Positions 22,064 to 34,963 of a stretch of DNA of 64,000 nt are shown in pieces; within the stretch, counting starts at the first letter, position 1; every line of letters starts with the position of its first letter. A program made the position numbers and the translations under genes. The notes beneath the pieces were generated by a model. It was not told the DNA's origin and did no database searches. It saw only the letters and a list, made by a program, of their open reading frames with translations. The stretch is taken from assembly GCA_019916065.1 (NCBI GenBank), contig CM034233.1:36372862-36436861 (forward strand). Direction: 5' to 3'. The DNA is from Vitellaria paradoxa (lineage: Eukaryota > Streptophyta > Magnoliopsida > Ericales > Sapotaceae).

Positions 22064-22755
22064 TTACTCGTAAGGTGTAGGATCTAGAAGATCCCACGTT
22101 TCAATCAAACCAACGAAATTGTCTAAATAAAGTTTAAGTCTATGCCCATTAACTTTGAACCTATTTCTATTTTTTAGATTTTTTATTCCAACCGCTCCAT
22201 GTTCATAAACACATTTCACAATAAATGGGCCAGACCACTTAGATTGTAATTTGCCAGGAAACAGATGAAGTCGTGATTGATAAAGAAGTACTTTTTGATC
22301 CTCATGAAAAGAACATCTTGAAATATGTTGGTCACGTACTTTCTTCATCTTTTTCTTGTAAATTCGAGCATTCTCATACGCATCATTTCTTAATTCCTCC
22401 ATTATTGCAATCTGAAGTTTACAGTGAAGCCCAGCCTCATCAATATTAGCGTTGAATTGTTTAATGGCCCAATATGCCTTATGTTCTAACTCAACAGGTA
22501 AGTGGCATGGCTTCCCATAAACTAATCTATATGGTGACATCCCTAGATTTGTTTCATAAGCTGTTCAATAAGCCCATAGAGAGTCAACCAATCGTAGTGA
22601 CCAATCCTTGTGATTAAGGTTAGTTGTTTTCTTGAGTATTTATTTTATCTCCCTATTAGCAAGTTCGACTTGGCCACTCATCCGTGGGCAGTAAGAGGTA
22701 CCAACTTTATGAACCACTCTATATTTGAGTAGTAGTGTTCCCACAGGATGATTGT
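22064..22755 (-). pseudogene. A pol, C-terminal half of integrase (split by E2)
   Basis: This continues the integrase after the E2 insertion. The catalytic Glu context [11 protein letters not shown] is present, followed by [25 protein letters not shown] (read from 22540), a WSGPFIV motif and the end [10 protein letters not shown] at 22064. At least one stop interrupts it near 22560 and another near 22640. There is no chromodomain, as expected for Athila. Confidence 0.9.
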
Positions 22756-25749
22756 TGTAATACCCCGGACTTTGTATTAGTATAAGTATATGGTCTTTGA
22801 CGTGTTTTGGAAGTTAAGATATGTTAATTTAATGGTATGGATCATTATTGGTGTTTAGAGTTGAGAACTTTGAAGGAAATGGGTTAAGCAGTCAAAAGGA
22901 CACATTCTAGCCAAGTGCCAGAAAATAGGGGAACCTTGGGCGCCCACCTGAAAGGAGCTTGTGCGCCCAAGGTCTTGGGCGCCCAAGGCACAGTGGTTTT
23001 GATAGATAAGTATTGCTCTGCATTTGTCAGTCAGCCCCTCTCTCCTATGAACCTATATTTAGGCTAGGGGGTGGAAAATTCTAGAAAGCACTGTTGAAGG
23101 GTTTAAAATATTGTTATATATATATATATATATTGTTGATTTGATGCAAGAGAGAGAGAGAGAGAAGTTGCTTGGAAGAAAAGAGAATCGGGTGGAGAAG
23201 CAAAGAAGAGCAAAGAAGACAACCGGGTAGGGTTTTCAAGGTAGGTCTTTCTACCCTTCATGAAAACCAAATTCCTTTTGCAAGATGGTGATTAGAACCC
23301 TAAGAAACCTTCCTATGTAATTTATTTGTAGTTTTGATCAAGGAGGGAAGAGATTGAGTCCATCAAAGTTTGAGGGTTTGGAAGCTCAAGACACCTTCAT
23401 GTTGATCTATCTTCTTACCACTTGAGGTAGGGATTTAATGCCTCATTCTTACATATGTGTTGTGTAACAAGGAGTAGAATACTATTAGAAAACCCTTTTC
23501 AAATGTTGGTTACATTTATGGAAGAAAAATGAGAGTTATACACATACATATATATGTATAGGTTGAGAGAGTGAAAGTAGTGTTTTAACCCATAACTTGG
23601 CTTGTAGCAAATGAAAACTCAAATTTTTTATTTTGTTGGGTGCCTAAGATCCTTGTGTTGATGCTAGAAACTTGAAACTTTAAGTATTTTTACATTAACA
23701 TGGTCAATTTGAGGTCCTAAGGGTGAAAAACTATAAAACCAGAAAACATGGCATGAAACCCGAAACTTGGCCCAGGCTGTGGGCGCAAGAGAGGGACATA
23801 GTCGGGCGCCCAAGAAATTAAGGTATGGGTGCCCAAGCCCCTTGGGTGCACGGCTGAGTGTCAGCCTGGGCGCCCACCGAGCCTAGGTCATTTTCTGACA
23901 CTGTTTAGTTTAGCCTTCTACTTAGGGCATATGGAAGAGTTGGTAACTTGTTTTCACATGAAACTTTTACTTGATTAATTTCATTGATTTAAAAAGGGAA
24001 ATGAGCTTTAAAAAGTGATTAAGGGGTGATTATCTTAAACCTATGGGATTTAACTTATAAGGGTGAATGAATGCTATCTTGAATGAAATGAATTGGAAGC
24101 TTATTTTGAGATAAGGGTCTTAATCGAGTTGAATTGTACATATGTCTTGATGTAAACTAAATGTTGAGGTATATGAACTTATGATTGATTAAGTGAAAGG
24201 TAACTTGACAAAGAGACATATGTTTAAAATTTTTGGTAAATGTGGAGTGCTTAATATGGTTTGATCAATGCTATATGTAATGAGCTATGGAATGAACCGT
24301 AACATTGACATGTGTGTTGAATGGTACATGTTGATAAATGTTAAATGTTTAATAAGGTTGATCAATGTTGATATGTGATGAATCTTGGGATGAACCGAAA
24401 AGTGAACTTTTGCTAACAAATAATGGAAATTAAATGAGGCTTCGATTAAATAAAATGAATAGATGAAATGAGTTGTGCTACATGATGAAATGGAATATGG
24501 TTGTGCGTATTGGAGAGTGATGGTGATGAATGTGAATTGTGATTGATGAGTATTGAAAGTGATGAATGATTAGTTGTGCTGGGGGCCGTGGTGGGGTGCG
24601 AAAATAGGAAGGGTCATGAGATTACCCTTGGGTTGAAAGACCCGGAACCTGCGCAGGGTTTGGTATCAATGCCAGTGGGTTAATAGCCCACAACATTATG
24701 TGTGTTTTGGCTTCTCGTGGCCCTGGATAGCGATCCTAAACGATGACGTCAGTTTATCGTTTCCGTTGGGTATTGGCCCATAAAAGACGATAATGTGTAT
24801 GTACCTAACCCCCAAGGATTGTATGGTTATGGCTATGTGATTGATTAATGAAATGATAGTACTATGGATGTGATTTGATGATTGAATGATGAACAAATGT
24901 AATATGGATGTGCATACGTGATTGAATGTTGAATATGTGATAATGTGATATGGAATATGGTTGGATGCACAGTTGGGAAATTTAATAATGGAGAATAATT
25001 GGACTTGAATGCTACACTATGATGTTATTGAATAAAGATAAATATTGTAAATATGGTTATGTGGTCGGCTATGTTTAAACATCAAAGAGATAATTGGAAT
25101 GTGATATGAACACATGTATGGATTTTCAAAGATTAATTATAAATTGGAAACTTAATCCTTCTTATGATATTGTTGCGTAAATATATATATATATATATTC
25201 CATGTCAGTTATGTAGTTATGTTGACAAATTGTTGTGGCACTAGAACATATTGAGACAACTTGAAGCACCATGAATAGTATGCACCATGAATAGTATGCA
25301 CATTTGGAATACATACCATATATGTTTGTTTGCGGCATCGTGGGCACAAGTGGATCCGTGCTCACGTCCCTACAGATTTTTTTAACCCAGGTACAGGCTA
25401 TAACATTCAGATGAACTAATGGGGTTGGACTAGAAGGGTGTGCATGAGCCCTACCAAGCTTAGCTAAGCTCTTGGTTATTTAGTTTAAATTTCTTTGGAA
25501 TTGTAATATTGTACATTGAGGATTTATTCGATTTGGTTGTATGGGCCCTAAGGCCTGAGTTAGGTATTAATGAGAGGATTGTTGGAAGTTTGTGACTTGA
25601 TTATAGCCATCGTTAAATTTATGTTATCTTAACTATGTCTTGGGTTCACTGGTTTACGTTGCGTTGCTCTGATGATGGGTTGGTTATGTTAATGCATGTT
25701 GTGTGTGTTTATCACTCACCCCTCGGGTCACGAGATCCGTGGTGTGACA
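22756..25749 (+). repeat. E2: solo LTR of the E family inside A (2994 bp)
   Basis: It starts TGTAATACCC, ends GTGGTGTGACA, and is flanked on both sides by ATTGT (22751-22755 and 25750-25754). It is collinear with the E LTR, including palindrome arrays (about 22938-22984 and 23781-23875), CCTATATTTAGG, and the (TA)n/(GA)n pair. No internal domain is left, so the two LTRs of an inserted element probably recombined. It sits in the integrase of A right after GGKHFYN. Confidence 0.97.
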
Positions 25750-25754
25750 ATTGT

Positions 25755-27719
25755 AGAAGTGTTTTCCTCCATCGCTAATAATTGCTCTAGGCACTCCAAA
25801 ATGCGAGAATATGTTCTCGTGGAGGAACTTAAGCATGACTTTATGATCATTATTTCTAGCAGTAATTGCTTCAACCCATTTAGAAACATAATCAACCCTA
25901 ACTAAGATGTATTCATATCCTTGTGAACTTAGGAAAGGACCCATGAAATCTATTCCCCAACAATCAAAGACTTCTAAAACAAGAATAGGGGATAGGGGCA
26001 TCATGTTTCTACGTGTTAAACTCCCCAAGCGTTGGCACCTATCACATGTAGTGCAAAAATGATGCAAGTCTTTAAACGATGAAGGCCAGTAAAATCCGCA
26101 TTGAAGGATTTTTACAGTTATTTTGTTTGTGGAAAAATGACCTCCACAAGCTTGGGTGTGGCAAACCTCAAGTATACTGGGAACTTCCCACTCAGGGATA
26201 CAACGTCTAATTACTTGGTCAGGGCAATACTTGAATAAGTAGGGATCATCCCAAAAGAAAACTTTAACATTCCGTAAGAATTTCTTTCTATCCTTATAAG
26301 TCAATTCTTTTGGAATTTGTCCTGTTACTAAATAGTTAGCAATATCAGCATACCAAGGAGGGTTAGAGGCTATTATTGCTTTTATGTTAAACAATTGTTC
26401 CTCCGGGAACTACCATATGTGAGTTTCATCATGGGGGTAAGCTTCTACCGGTAAACATGACAAATGATCTGCTACCACATTCTCTACGCCTTTCTTATCT
26501 CTTTTTTCAAGGTCAAACTCTTGCAAAAGTAAAATCCAACAAATTAACCTTTGTTTGGCCTGTTGTTTGGTCAATAGGTATTTAAGAGCCGAATGATCAG
26601 TGATTACTATAACTGTTGAACTAATGAGATAAGAACGAAACTTCTCAAGGGCAAAGACAATTGCTAGCAACTCTTTTTCAGTTGTCATGTAATTTTTCTG
26701 TGCATCATTTAAGGTTTTACTTGCATAGTAAATAATATGAGCCTTTTTATCCCTCCTTTGTCCTAACACAGCTCCAATAGCATGGTCACTTGCATCACAC
26801 ATAAGTTCAATCCGGAGGTTGAAGAATAGGAGCTGAGGTTAGACAACCCTTGAGCTTATCAAAAGTGTTTTGACACTAGGGAGTCCATTCGAATGGGGTA
26901 TCTTGCATCAATAATTGACACAAGGGCTTTGAAATTTCACTAAAAGATTGAATGAACCTTCTATAAAACCCAGCGTGCCCTAAAAATGATCTAATATCCC
27001 TTACAAATTGAGGATTGAGAAGTTTTTGAATTAGTTCTACCTTAGTTTGATCTACTTGGATGCCTTCTTTAGATGCTATGTGCCCTGATACAATGCCCTG
27101 ATAAAATGGCACTTTTCCCAATTTAGCACTAGGTTCTTTTCCTCACATCGTGTCAAAACTAGATCAAGGTTCTTTAGGCACTGCTCAAATGAATCTCCAT
27201 AAACAGAGAAATCATCCATGAATACCTCGACGATTTCTTCTACTATCTCACTAAAGATACTCATCATAGAACTTGATCTAAGAATGGAAGAGGAAAGTGA
27301 TTTTTTCGTGTAACTGCATTAAGCTTTCTGTAGTCAATGCATACTCGCCAACCAGTTTGTATTCTAGTTGGAACCAACTCATTATTCTCATTCTGAACTA
27401 TTGTAACCCCTGATTTCTTAGGAACTAACTGTGTAGGACTTACCCACTTAGAATCAAAGATAGGATAAATTATTCTTACATCTAGTAGTTTTAGAACTTC
27501 AGCTCTAACTACTTCCTTCATGTTCGGATTGAGTCATCCTGGCATTTGACGAACTGGTTTGGCATCCTCTTCTAAATGTATACAATGTGTACAAAGGACA
27601 AGACTTATACTTGTTAGGTCAGCTACTGACCATCCCAGAACTTTCTTATGACTTTTCAAAAGTTCAATTAACATATGCTCTTGATGGATAGTCAGTTCTG
27701 AAGAAATAACTACAGGTTA
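25755..27719 (-). pseudogene. A pol: RT, RNase H and N-terminal integrase, broken
   Basis: On the - strand RT begins near 27690 (PVVISSELT) and passes [11 protein letters not shown] and FMDDFSVYG. Relative to B about 178 bp is missing at 27264-27267, removing roughly 59 residues from FLDQVL to the FQRC region, including the first catalytic Asp of RT. RNase H ([30 protein letters not shown]) and the integrase zinc finger (CHTQACGGH, then CTTCDRC) follow. A second loss occurs before RNase H near 26803-26860. The open frame ends at E2. Confidence 0.93.
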
Positions 27720-30462
27720 GGTCTCTCTCTCACCTAGAAAAGCATATTTTAGATTATGAGGTAAAGGTTTTCTATTAAGATTATGAGCTTTTACCTCTGA
27801 GGACTCTGCTTTATTTAAAAGTGGTCCTAGGCTTTCAAAGGCTGGTATCCAATTCCCTACTGACATGATTGGGTATATTTCCAACCAATCAACCACTACT
27901 CCTAATTCCTAGTTTGACATCGTGGAATTCAAATTCTCCTCACTAAAGCAAATGGCTTTCTCTAGAGGATCCTCAACAAATTCACGATCCACGTAATCCT
28001 AGACTATAGCTTCCACTAAGTCCACTTCTTGTATATCAGGCACTTCTTTTAGTTGTTTGGTAATATGAAAGATATTTTTCAAACTCAATATTACCAAAAG
28101 TCATTTTTATGGAGCCATTCCTACAGTTGATTAAAGCATTTGATGTTGCTAAGAATGGTTGTCCTAGAATCATTGGTGTCTGCTTAGGTGCAGATATACT
28201 AGTAAGTAGTTGAGTATTTAGGATTGTGAAATCCACTGGGAAATAGAAATTTTTCACTTGCACCAGTACATCTTCAACTATACCTCATGGGACTTTAATT
28301 GATCTATCTGCAAGTTGCAAAGTCACACGGGTAGGTTTTATTTCACCTAAGCCCAATTGCTCATACACTGAGCAAGGAAGCAAATTCACATTTGCTTTTA
28401 AGTCAAGCAGTGCTCTACTAATATAGTACTTCCTTATATAGTAAGATATAGTAGGACATCCAGGGTCCTTATATTTAGGGGGAGTACAACTTTGTACTAT
28501 AGCACTTGCCTGCTCAGTGAGAAATGCCTTCTCCTTCACATTCAATCCCCTTTGTACAGTGTATAGTTCCTTAAGGAATTTAGCATAAGAAGGGATTTGC
28601 TTAATTGCATCAACAAAAGGTATGTTAATTTTCACTTGTTTGAATACCTCTAGCATCTTAGCTGCTTAGGCTTCTTTACTAGCTTTCAAGAATCTTTGGG
28701 GAAAGGGTGCTTTAGGAACATATTCCCTAGGCACTATCATTGGCTCCTCCTCCTTTTCTTCCTTTTTTCCCTCTTGCTCTTCCTTTCTATCTTCTTTAGT
28801 GGACTCCTCAACTATAACTGGTTATTTCGCCACCTTTTTGCTATCATCCACCATACACTTAGGTTACAATTCTTCACTAATTTCATCCTTCCTAGGAGCG
28901 ATGCTTTTATCTACAATCTTTCCACTCCTAAGTGTTGTGATGTTTTGGACTTGTTCCACATTCCAAGGCATATTAGAAGATCCTTTAACTTGCTTAGCTT
29001 GGGCTACTGGGTTTGGACGAGGTTGGGCAGGAAATTAACCCTTTGTTTGTGCTGTTAAGGTTTGATTTAAAAGGGTCAATTGACTCTTGATATCATCCAA
29101 ATTTCTATTGTTTTGAACCCAAAGTAAAGACTAAGTATTCATGAATTGTTGAAGTGTTTCTTCTATGGATCTCTTATTTAGGGGAATGTATGGAGCATGT
29201 GATGGTTCCACATTCTGAGGCAATCCTAGATTAGGTATTGGGACTTGAGGAACTGGAGGATGAGGGGCATGATAAGGTTGTGGAATTTGAGCTCCCTTAT
29301 TTCTCCAACTAAAATTAGGGTGATTCCTCACTGTTGGATTATAAGTCTCAGAATAAGGATTTCCTCCTAAAGCTTGTCCTCTATATGATTGGTGGTATTG
29401 GTTTATGGTATGGATTGGGAGTTCACTAGATGGTTGGCCTTGCACAACTTCTTTACAAATAGTAATACTAGGGCAATCGTCTGTCCTATGGGTTTGGCTA
29501 TCACACACTATGCAATAGACATTTGCCACTAGCTCTTTGATGGGTTGTGGGTCCCTTTTGATTTTTAGGGTCTCAATCTCCCTAATGAGTGTTGCTAATT
29601 TTGCTTTAAGGTCATTAGTTTCACTTAAATGGTGCATACCTCTAGCTGGGGCAACACTAGCAGTTTGAGTGCTTTGAGATCCTATGATATCCCAGGTTTG
29701 TGCATTTTAAACCAAGAATTCAAAATAGTCAAAAGCTTCTTCAGGCGTTTTATCATAAAACTACCCATTGCACATGGTTTCCACAAATTTTTTTAGTTGT
29801 GGCGTCAGTGAACCATAAAAGATACTAGTAAGACACCAAACTTCAAATCCATGGTGTGGACAAGAATGCAAGAGAGTTTTAAACCTCTCGCAACTTTGAT
29901 AAAAGGCTTCATTGTGTTGTTGAGCAAAATTTAGGATTTTATGTTGTATAGCATCAGTTCTATTGGGAGGAAAGAATTTCTTAAGAAATTTGGCTTGCAT
30001 TTCATCCCATGTGCGAATAAAATTAGATGGTAGAAATTCAAACCATCTTGCAACCTTATGTTTTAGGGAAAATGGAAAAAGCTTTTGAAATACTAACTCT
30101 ATGGGGCATCCTTGATCTTTAATAGTGACACAAATGTTCCTAAACCAAGTTAAGTGATCATGTGGATTTTCAGAATCCATACCATGGAAAGTAGGTAACA
30201 ATTGTATCATTCTAAGTTTGAAATTGAAAGTTCGTTGGTTTTTTGGCCAAACTATGCAAGACTTAAGAGTATGCCTATCTTGTTGTAAGATATCCCTCAT
30301 AGAACATTTAGTAGCAACAGCTCGTTCTTTAGCCATTTCTAAAGGTTGAATAGGAAGTCTAGGGTTTTGAATGTCTTCTAAAGGATTTTCAAATTCTAAA
30401 GGAAAGACTAAGGGTTTAAGACATCTTAATCTACCATCTTCCCCTCGAATCCAACTATTCAT
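27717..30462 (-). pseudogene. A gag and protease, broken
   Basis: The ATG at 30462 starts MNSWIRGEDGRL. The capsid region (FKLRMIQLLPTFHGMDSENP, then KFLKKFFPPNRT) runs to about 29760. The zinc knuckle CIVCDSQTHRTDDC is near 29500, a proline-rich linker follows, and then a protease region where the active site reads LLDLKAN in place of the B version LLDLGAS. Several stops interrupt the frame. It ends with TAA at 27717-27719, in the same place as the stop that ends gag-protease in B. Confidence 0.9.
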
Positions 30463-30683
30463 AAGCTAAGAAACTATCCTGGAAAAGATACTGTGGTCCG
30501 GGCCAGAGGTCTGGGGGTCCAGACCACAAAGTACTACTTTGGGTCTTAATGAATAGTTTAAATAAAAAGGGTTTAGGGTTTTCTATTTTTAGGATTTTTT
30601 ATTTATTTTTTATTTTTTTAATATAGAATAACAAATAACTTGAAAATAAAAATAGAAATAACCTAAAAACTAAATTTTGGCTT
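30463..30683 (-). other. Leader between primer site and gag of A, with a palindrome pair
   Basis: GGTCCGGGCC at 30495 and GGTCCAGACC at 30516 are 21 bp apart, the same arrangement as in the LTRs. B lacks a pair at this place. The rest is A/T-rich. Confidence 0.6.
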
Positions 30684-30700
30684 CCTGGCAACGGCGCCAA
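30684..30700 (-). other. Primer binding site of A (tRNA-Asp type)
   Basis: The + strand shows GGCAACGGCGCCA, the 3' end of plant tRNA-Asp, so the - strand RNA would pair with that tRNA. Next to it the match is imperfect (CCT where B has CCC). It lies 5 bp from the LTR edge. Confidence 0.85.
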
Positions 30701-30705
30701 AAACT

Positions 30706-32217
30706 TGACCGCTTCTAAATAGTGCGTCTAATTAACCCCCAAGTGCAAAGGTGTGCGGTGTAGTTTTAACTCGGTAAGTCTAAGGTCGAATTCACAAGGA
30801 GCCTATGTTTTTCAGTTTCTAGGTTATAATGGGAATTCTAAATTTAAATACAAGCAAAGTTTGATGTTTACTCAGAACTAAATCCTAGCGTTTTTGCAAG
30901 TTTAAAATTAAGAGAATAAATTAACAACCATTTAAAGAAATTCTGCAAATGAAATTTTGTTTTTGGGTTTTAATGAAATTAAAGCAAAAACCAAATAAAT
31001 TCAATTTTAATCTTAAATTGCAAGCGAACAATCTACTCGAAAATTTCAAATCAAACAATTAAATCAACTTAGAAATTAAATTAACGAGTAATCACAATAT
31101 TAAAGTGATTCTTCATCCAACCCTCAATTTCAGGTAGTTTACTACTTCACTATGGGATGTGTATAAACTACAATCTAAAGTTCACGTGAAAGGAACGATA
31201 GATTGGAAAGATGTCTTCGTTAGGGTTTACAAATCTCCCAATACTCAGTTTTAAAATCTCATTTAGGATTATAAAATTGGAAAGATCTTCAATGAAAACA
31301 CTTGGGTTCAAATGTGATTTAGGGTTTGTTCAAAAATATTAAGAAAGTTATAATCGAAAACCTTTACTAGTGATTATAGAGAATGTAGTCAAAGGTTTTC
31401 GTTTTTGAAAGCTTTTGAAGCAAATTAAAATTGATTTGGAAATCGTAGATCCATAGGCATAGGTTTTCGTAAACCATGCGAAGAGTCTATGCACTTCCCA
31501 TAGATCGTCGTAAACTACCCTTTCTTGATTCGTTGAATCAAGAACTAGAGTTTTACGTTAACATGACTTTAAATAAAACAAAAACAATCAATGAACACAT
31601 ATTTAATGGATCTAATGACTAAAATAGCAACACAATATTATTAAAAGGAAAAACGAAAGTAAACGTACTGTGAAATTAACTCTGAAATCGAATAATGAAC
31701 TACAACTGCTACAACGAATAAACCAGCTTTGAAATCCGTAAAAGCATTTCACGAACAATGAAAAACTCTCAAAACTACTCTAAAACACTTAAGAACATGT
31801 AGAAAAGTAAAAGTAGGCTCTCTCTAGTTTGGCTATACATCAGGGTTTACAAAAGGGTTACAAGGAAACCCTAGAAGATAAGATTTAAAATCGCGCACCC
31901 GGCACACTGTGGTCCGAACCATCTGGGTGGGGGTCCGGACCATAGAATCATGGTTCTTCAACTTTTGCTTCCTCCTCTATGCTGGGTCTTTGGGCTAGTC
32001 TAGACCATCCTAGGTAGGGTCCGAACCACAGCTTTTCCTTCATCTTCTAGGCCATTTTCATCGCTATAAATCTCAATTACCTCGCCCTTTTCCCTGTAAT
32101 TAAGAACATAAAAACTATAAGTAATAAAATAATGATAAAACTTTAAAATTGACTACTTAAATGCCTCAATGAGTATCAAACTGTGGAGTTTGTAATTATA
32201 TTTTTCAAGTGTAATCA
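30706..32217 (-). repeat. 5' LTR of A (1512 bp)
   Basis: It starts TGACCGCTTC and ends GTGTAATCA on the + strand and is collinear with 15848-17364. Palindrome pairs lie at 31911/31932 and 31997/32018, both 21 bp apart. This copy keeps one perfect GGTCCGGACC (31932). Confidence 0.93.
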
Positions 32218-32222
32218 AATAC
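32218..32222. repeat. Right target-site duplication of A (AATAC)
   Basis: AATAC follows the CA at 32217 and matches 15843-15847. Confidence 0.95.
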
Positions 32223-33304
32223 CATTCTTTAGATGAAAGAGAGAAGATTACCACTAGAAGAGTCAGAGCTATGAAGTGCAAGATTGTAAGACAACATTAA
32301 AGGAAGAACGTAACTTGCTCCCTCACCCACTAAAATTATTTGCTCCTTGTTTTTATATAGAAGAAAAAGTCCTTGACAACTTCATCAAAATGACGTCAGA
32401 GCAGAGAGAATAACTGGTGACTATATTAGAAAGGCTTGACGGATGGTAATGCTCACTATCTTTCCCTTCTAAATGCAATGATTAGAGAGAAAGACTTAAA
32501 GGATCAATCCCTAATAGAGAAATCAAAGCCTCTAAGCTTCAGTAAAAAAAGGCCTGCAGGAGCTTGAGAATTTTGTTTTTCTTTTTCAATTTTTTGTACA
32601 TATTAAATTTTTTCAATCCGAATCTCCATGATACAAGAATTTGGATTGTTTGTGTTTACTTTGTTATATTTTCTAGTCCTCAATGAGTTGATTGCCTTTG
32701 GTTGTTTTGTTGGTCCAGAGCTATGCCCCTAAGTATTTGTACATTAACTCCTATTTTTAATATAATTTATTATATCTTTCAAAAAAAAATGTCCATATTA
32801 GTAAAACTTTTTTTTGTTAATTTATACAAATATGGTTCATCACCATTATCCGCATTCATTTTCAGGAATTCTAGATTCCAGATACGTATGCATGTCAACA
32901 AACACATCTCAATGATCATGATCGAGAACATCAACACCCTTCACAAAAACAGTCACTAATTCAAATATACAAACATAAACACAAAATTAACCCTAGTTTT
33001 TTAATCAACCCTAGTTTTCAAATCACCATCAAAACCTAGCACCCTCATTCTAGGGACACTTTAATTACTAAACCTTCATACTAAATAATTGGCATGTCAC
33101 CAATTTTGAAACTCCACACATAAAGCTAATGCGGTCATACTCTTGCATCACACTTACACTTTGAAAATACCTCTGGCTAGGGGCATTCCCCTTCAAACTG
33201 ATCCAGTACTTGAGGGTATGTCAAAGTCCCTCCCATTACTTTCAAAAGATCCAAATATGTCATAACAATCATGCATCCAAACACTTAGTCCAATCCTAGT
33301 TTTC
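32223..33304. other. Old flank of A; possible LINE-like 3' end near 32790, otherwise nothing seen
   Basis: From 32223 to about 32780 the sequence continues that before 15843. It ends ATATCTTTCAAAAAAAAA at about 32774-32790, which looks like the 3' tail of a plant LINE, but no reverse transcriptase or endonuclease motif supports this. From 32791 to 33304 I see no feature. Confidence 0.3.
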
Positions 33305-33518
33305 TGTCACGCCCCAAAATCCATGACCAGGGATGTGAGGACAAACCCATAAATAAACAATCATATCACAACATAAACTCTAAATCAGAGTAGAAACAAA
33401 ATCAATAAAGTATTAAAAATAGAATATTGCCAAGCCTCAAAGTGTCCAACAAAAGGGACTACAACCACAATGCCTCAAATCAAGCCCCAACACCATAATC
33501 TGTAACATTACATTACTT
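33305..33518 (-). repeat. Remnant of the 3' LTR of H (about 214 bp)
   Basis: It starts TGTCACGCCC on the + strand and is collinear with 36513-36725 at high similarity, then switches abruptly to reverse-transcriptase coding sequence. The missing LTR part and most of pol were lost together in one deletion. Confidence 0.85.
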
Positions 33519-34143
33519 TAACTTAGCTATTTTCACAGGTACCAACGGATAAGGCACAATAGATACTGGCTCGATACCTAGAGCCAAGTCAATTGCAAAT
33601 TTTACTTCTCTTTTTGGTGGTAAATCAAACAAGTCTTCTGAAAACACCTCTGAAAACTCACAAACTACTATAGCATCTAAGCCACACACTGTTCCCCATC
33701 TTCCACTGCAAATAGGTATACAAACTAATACAAACTATAAAGGTCCATCCGTAATTGTCCATCTAGGGAAGGTAAAGTCCGAGGATTGTAGCAATCTCCT
33801 ATAAACTTTATCACTTCCCTCTCAAGAGTGTGCAAGATCACACGACCCTTAGAACAATCAATGAATGCTCAGTAGGCAATCAGCCAATCCATCCCGAGTT
33901 TCATATCAAAACTATCCATCTTTAATATATTGAAATCATGTGAGGACTGATAATCATCGGTGAGGCCTCCATCCTTATTACTATCACACAATCCCCAATA
34001 AACTCTATTCAGCTAATAGTATCACCCGATTGGGGTCTCAACACACAAAGGTGGTGATAAGTACTCAACAGATAAACCAAGTGTAGTCACACTGTTCTCA
34101 AATATGAATGAATGTGAAGGTCTTATATCTATCAAAGTAGTGA
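33519..34143 (-). pseudogene. H: protease and start of RT of a Tekay-like gypsy element
   Basis: On the - strand EVFSEDLFDLPPKREVKF, AIDLALGIEPVSIVPYPL and a Lys-rich end give the protease/RT junction typical of chromodomain gypsy elements, as at the start of element E. Upstream (34140-34050) LIDIRPSHSFI matches the protease active-site block, with the catalytic DTG reading DIR. The RT stops at about 33519, where the LTR remnant begins. It is non-functional. Confidence 0.88.
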
Positions 34144-34151
34144 CATGTGAA
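34144..34151. repeat. Left 8-bp target duplication of the hAT-like element (CATGTGAA)
   Basis: It pairs with CATGCGAA at 34964-34971; the two differ at one C/T position in a CpG context. Confidence 0.8.
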
Positions 34152-34963
34152 CATTGTTGTTAAAATCTCGATTTAAATCTTAAAATCTCACGATTTTACG
34201 ATGTTAGAGCAAGAAAACTTGTTTGATTTTATGTAAAATCTTACTATAAATAAAATAGGTAAAAATCATGATTTTAGGATGTAAAATCAATAAAATCTCG
34301 ATTTGATAAGGGATTTTACTGATTTTAAAAATTAAGTGATTTTTGTGTATTTTTGTCAAATAAAAGGACTTACATTTTTTTCAAGTGATATGCTACAACT
34401 ATTTAACTTGTTACTTTTTTTAAAAAAAAATTTGATTTAATAACACTATTATTTCATATGCTATATTAGTTGAGGATCATGTTCATTGTTCCACCAAATT
34501 AACTACCATAAATAAAATGTAGTAGTTAGGAAACAAATCAAGAGACCTATGATAAAATATTACAAATATATTTCAACTTTAACAAAAAAAAATTAAGATA
34601 AAATGAAGTCAGTATTTTAATATCAATTGTATAGGCCACACCAAATACTTTAACAATTTCAATTGTGTAGTTAGGTAAAGGAAGTACAATACCAGATATA
34701 TAGAATATTCATGAACTTTGTTGATGATTCGTTTTGTTCGTATGAGTAAGTTTTTGTATATGGCATTTTCTGGATGCGTGTTTTTACTCTCTTTTGTTAT
34801 TAATGAAATTCTTTGCTTATCCCCCCTAAAATGGAAGCTTTCAATAAAAAATTATAACATAATGGACTATATAATAGGCATTAGATAAAATCTTACAATT
34901 TTTTGGTTCGGTTTTTTAGACCCTCCATTGATTTTAACTAAAATCTTGATTTTAATAACCTTG
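34152..34963. mobile_element. Non-autonomous hAT-like element in H (812 bp)
   Basis: Imperfect terminal inverted repeats are CATTGTTGTTAAAATC at the left and CAAGGTTATTAAAATC (reverse complement) at the right, with more AAAATC-containing subterminal inverted similarity. Flanking 8-bp duplications and CA(A)-starting termini fit the hAT superfamily. It is very A/T-rich and encodes no transposase. It interrupts H between gag and the protease active site. Confidence 0.8.

Larger units (their letters stand above)
15848..32217 (-). mobile_element. Element A: full-length Athila-type Ty3/gypsy retrotransposon, old
   Basis: It is bounded by LTRs at 15848-17364 and 30706-32217 and by the 5-bp duplication AATAC. 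The order on the - strand is 5' LTR, tRNA-Asp primer site, gag, protease, RT, RNase H, integrase, internal promoter-like block, ORF3, ORF4, polypurine tract, 3' LTR. The two LTRs differ at roughly 6% of sites over the first 240 bp compared by eye, so it is much older than element B. All ORFs are broken. Without the solo LTR at 22756-25749 the element is about 13.4 kb. Confidence 0.95.

Noticed and set aside
32702..32959. 85-codon ORF in the flank of A
   Set aside because: A/T-rich, spans an A run, no motif.
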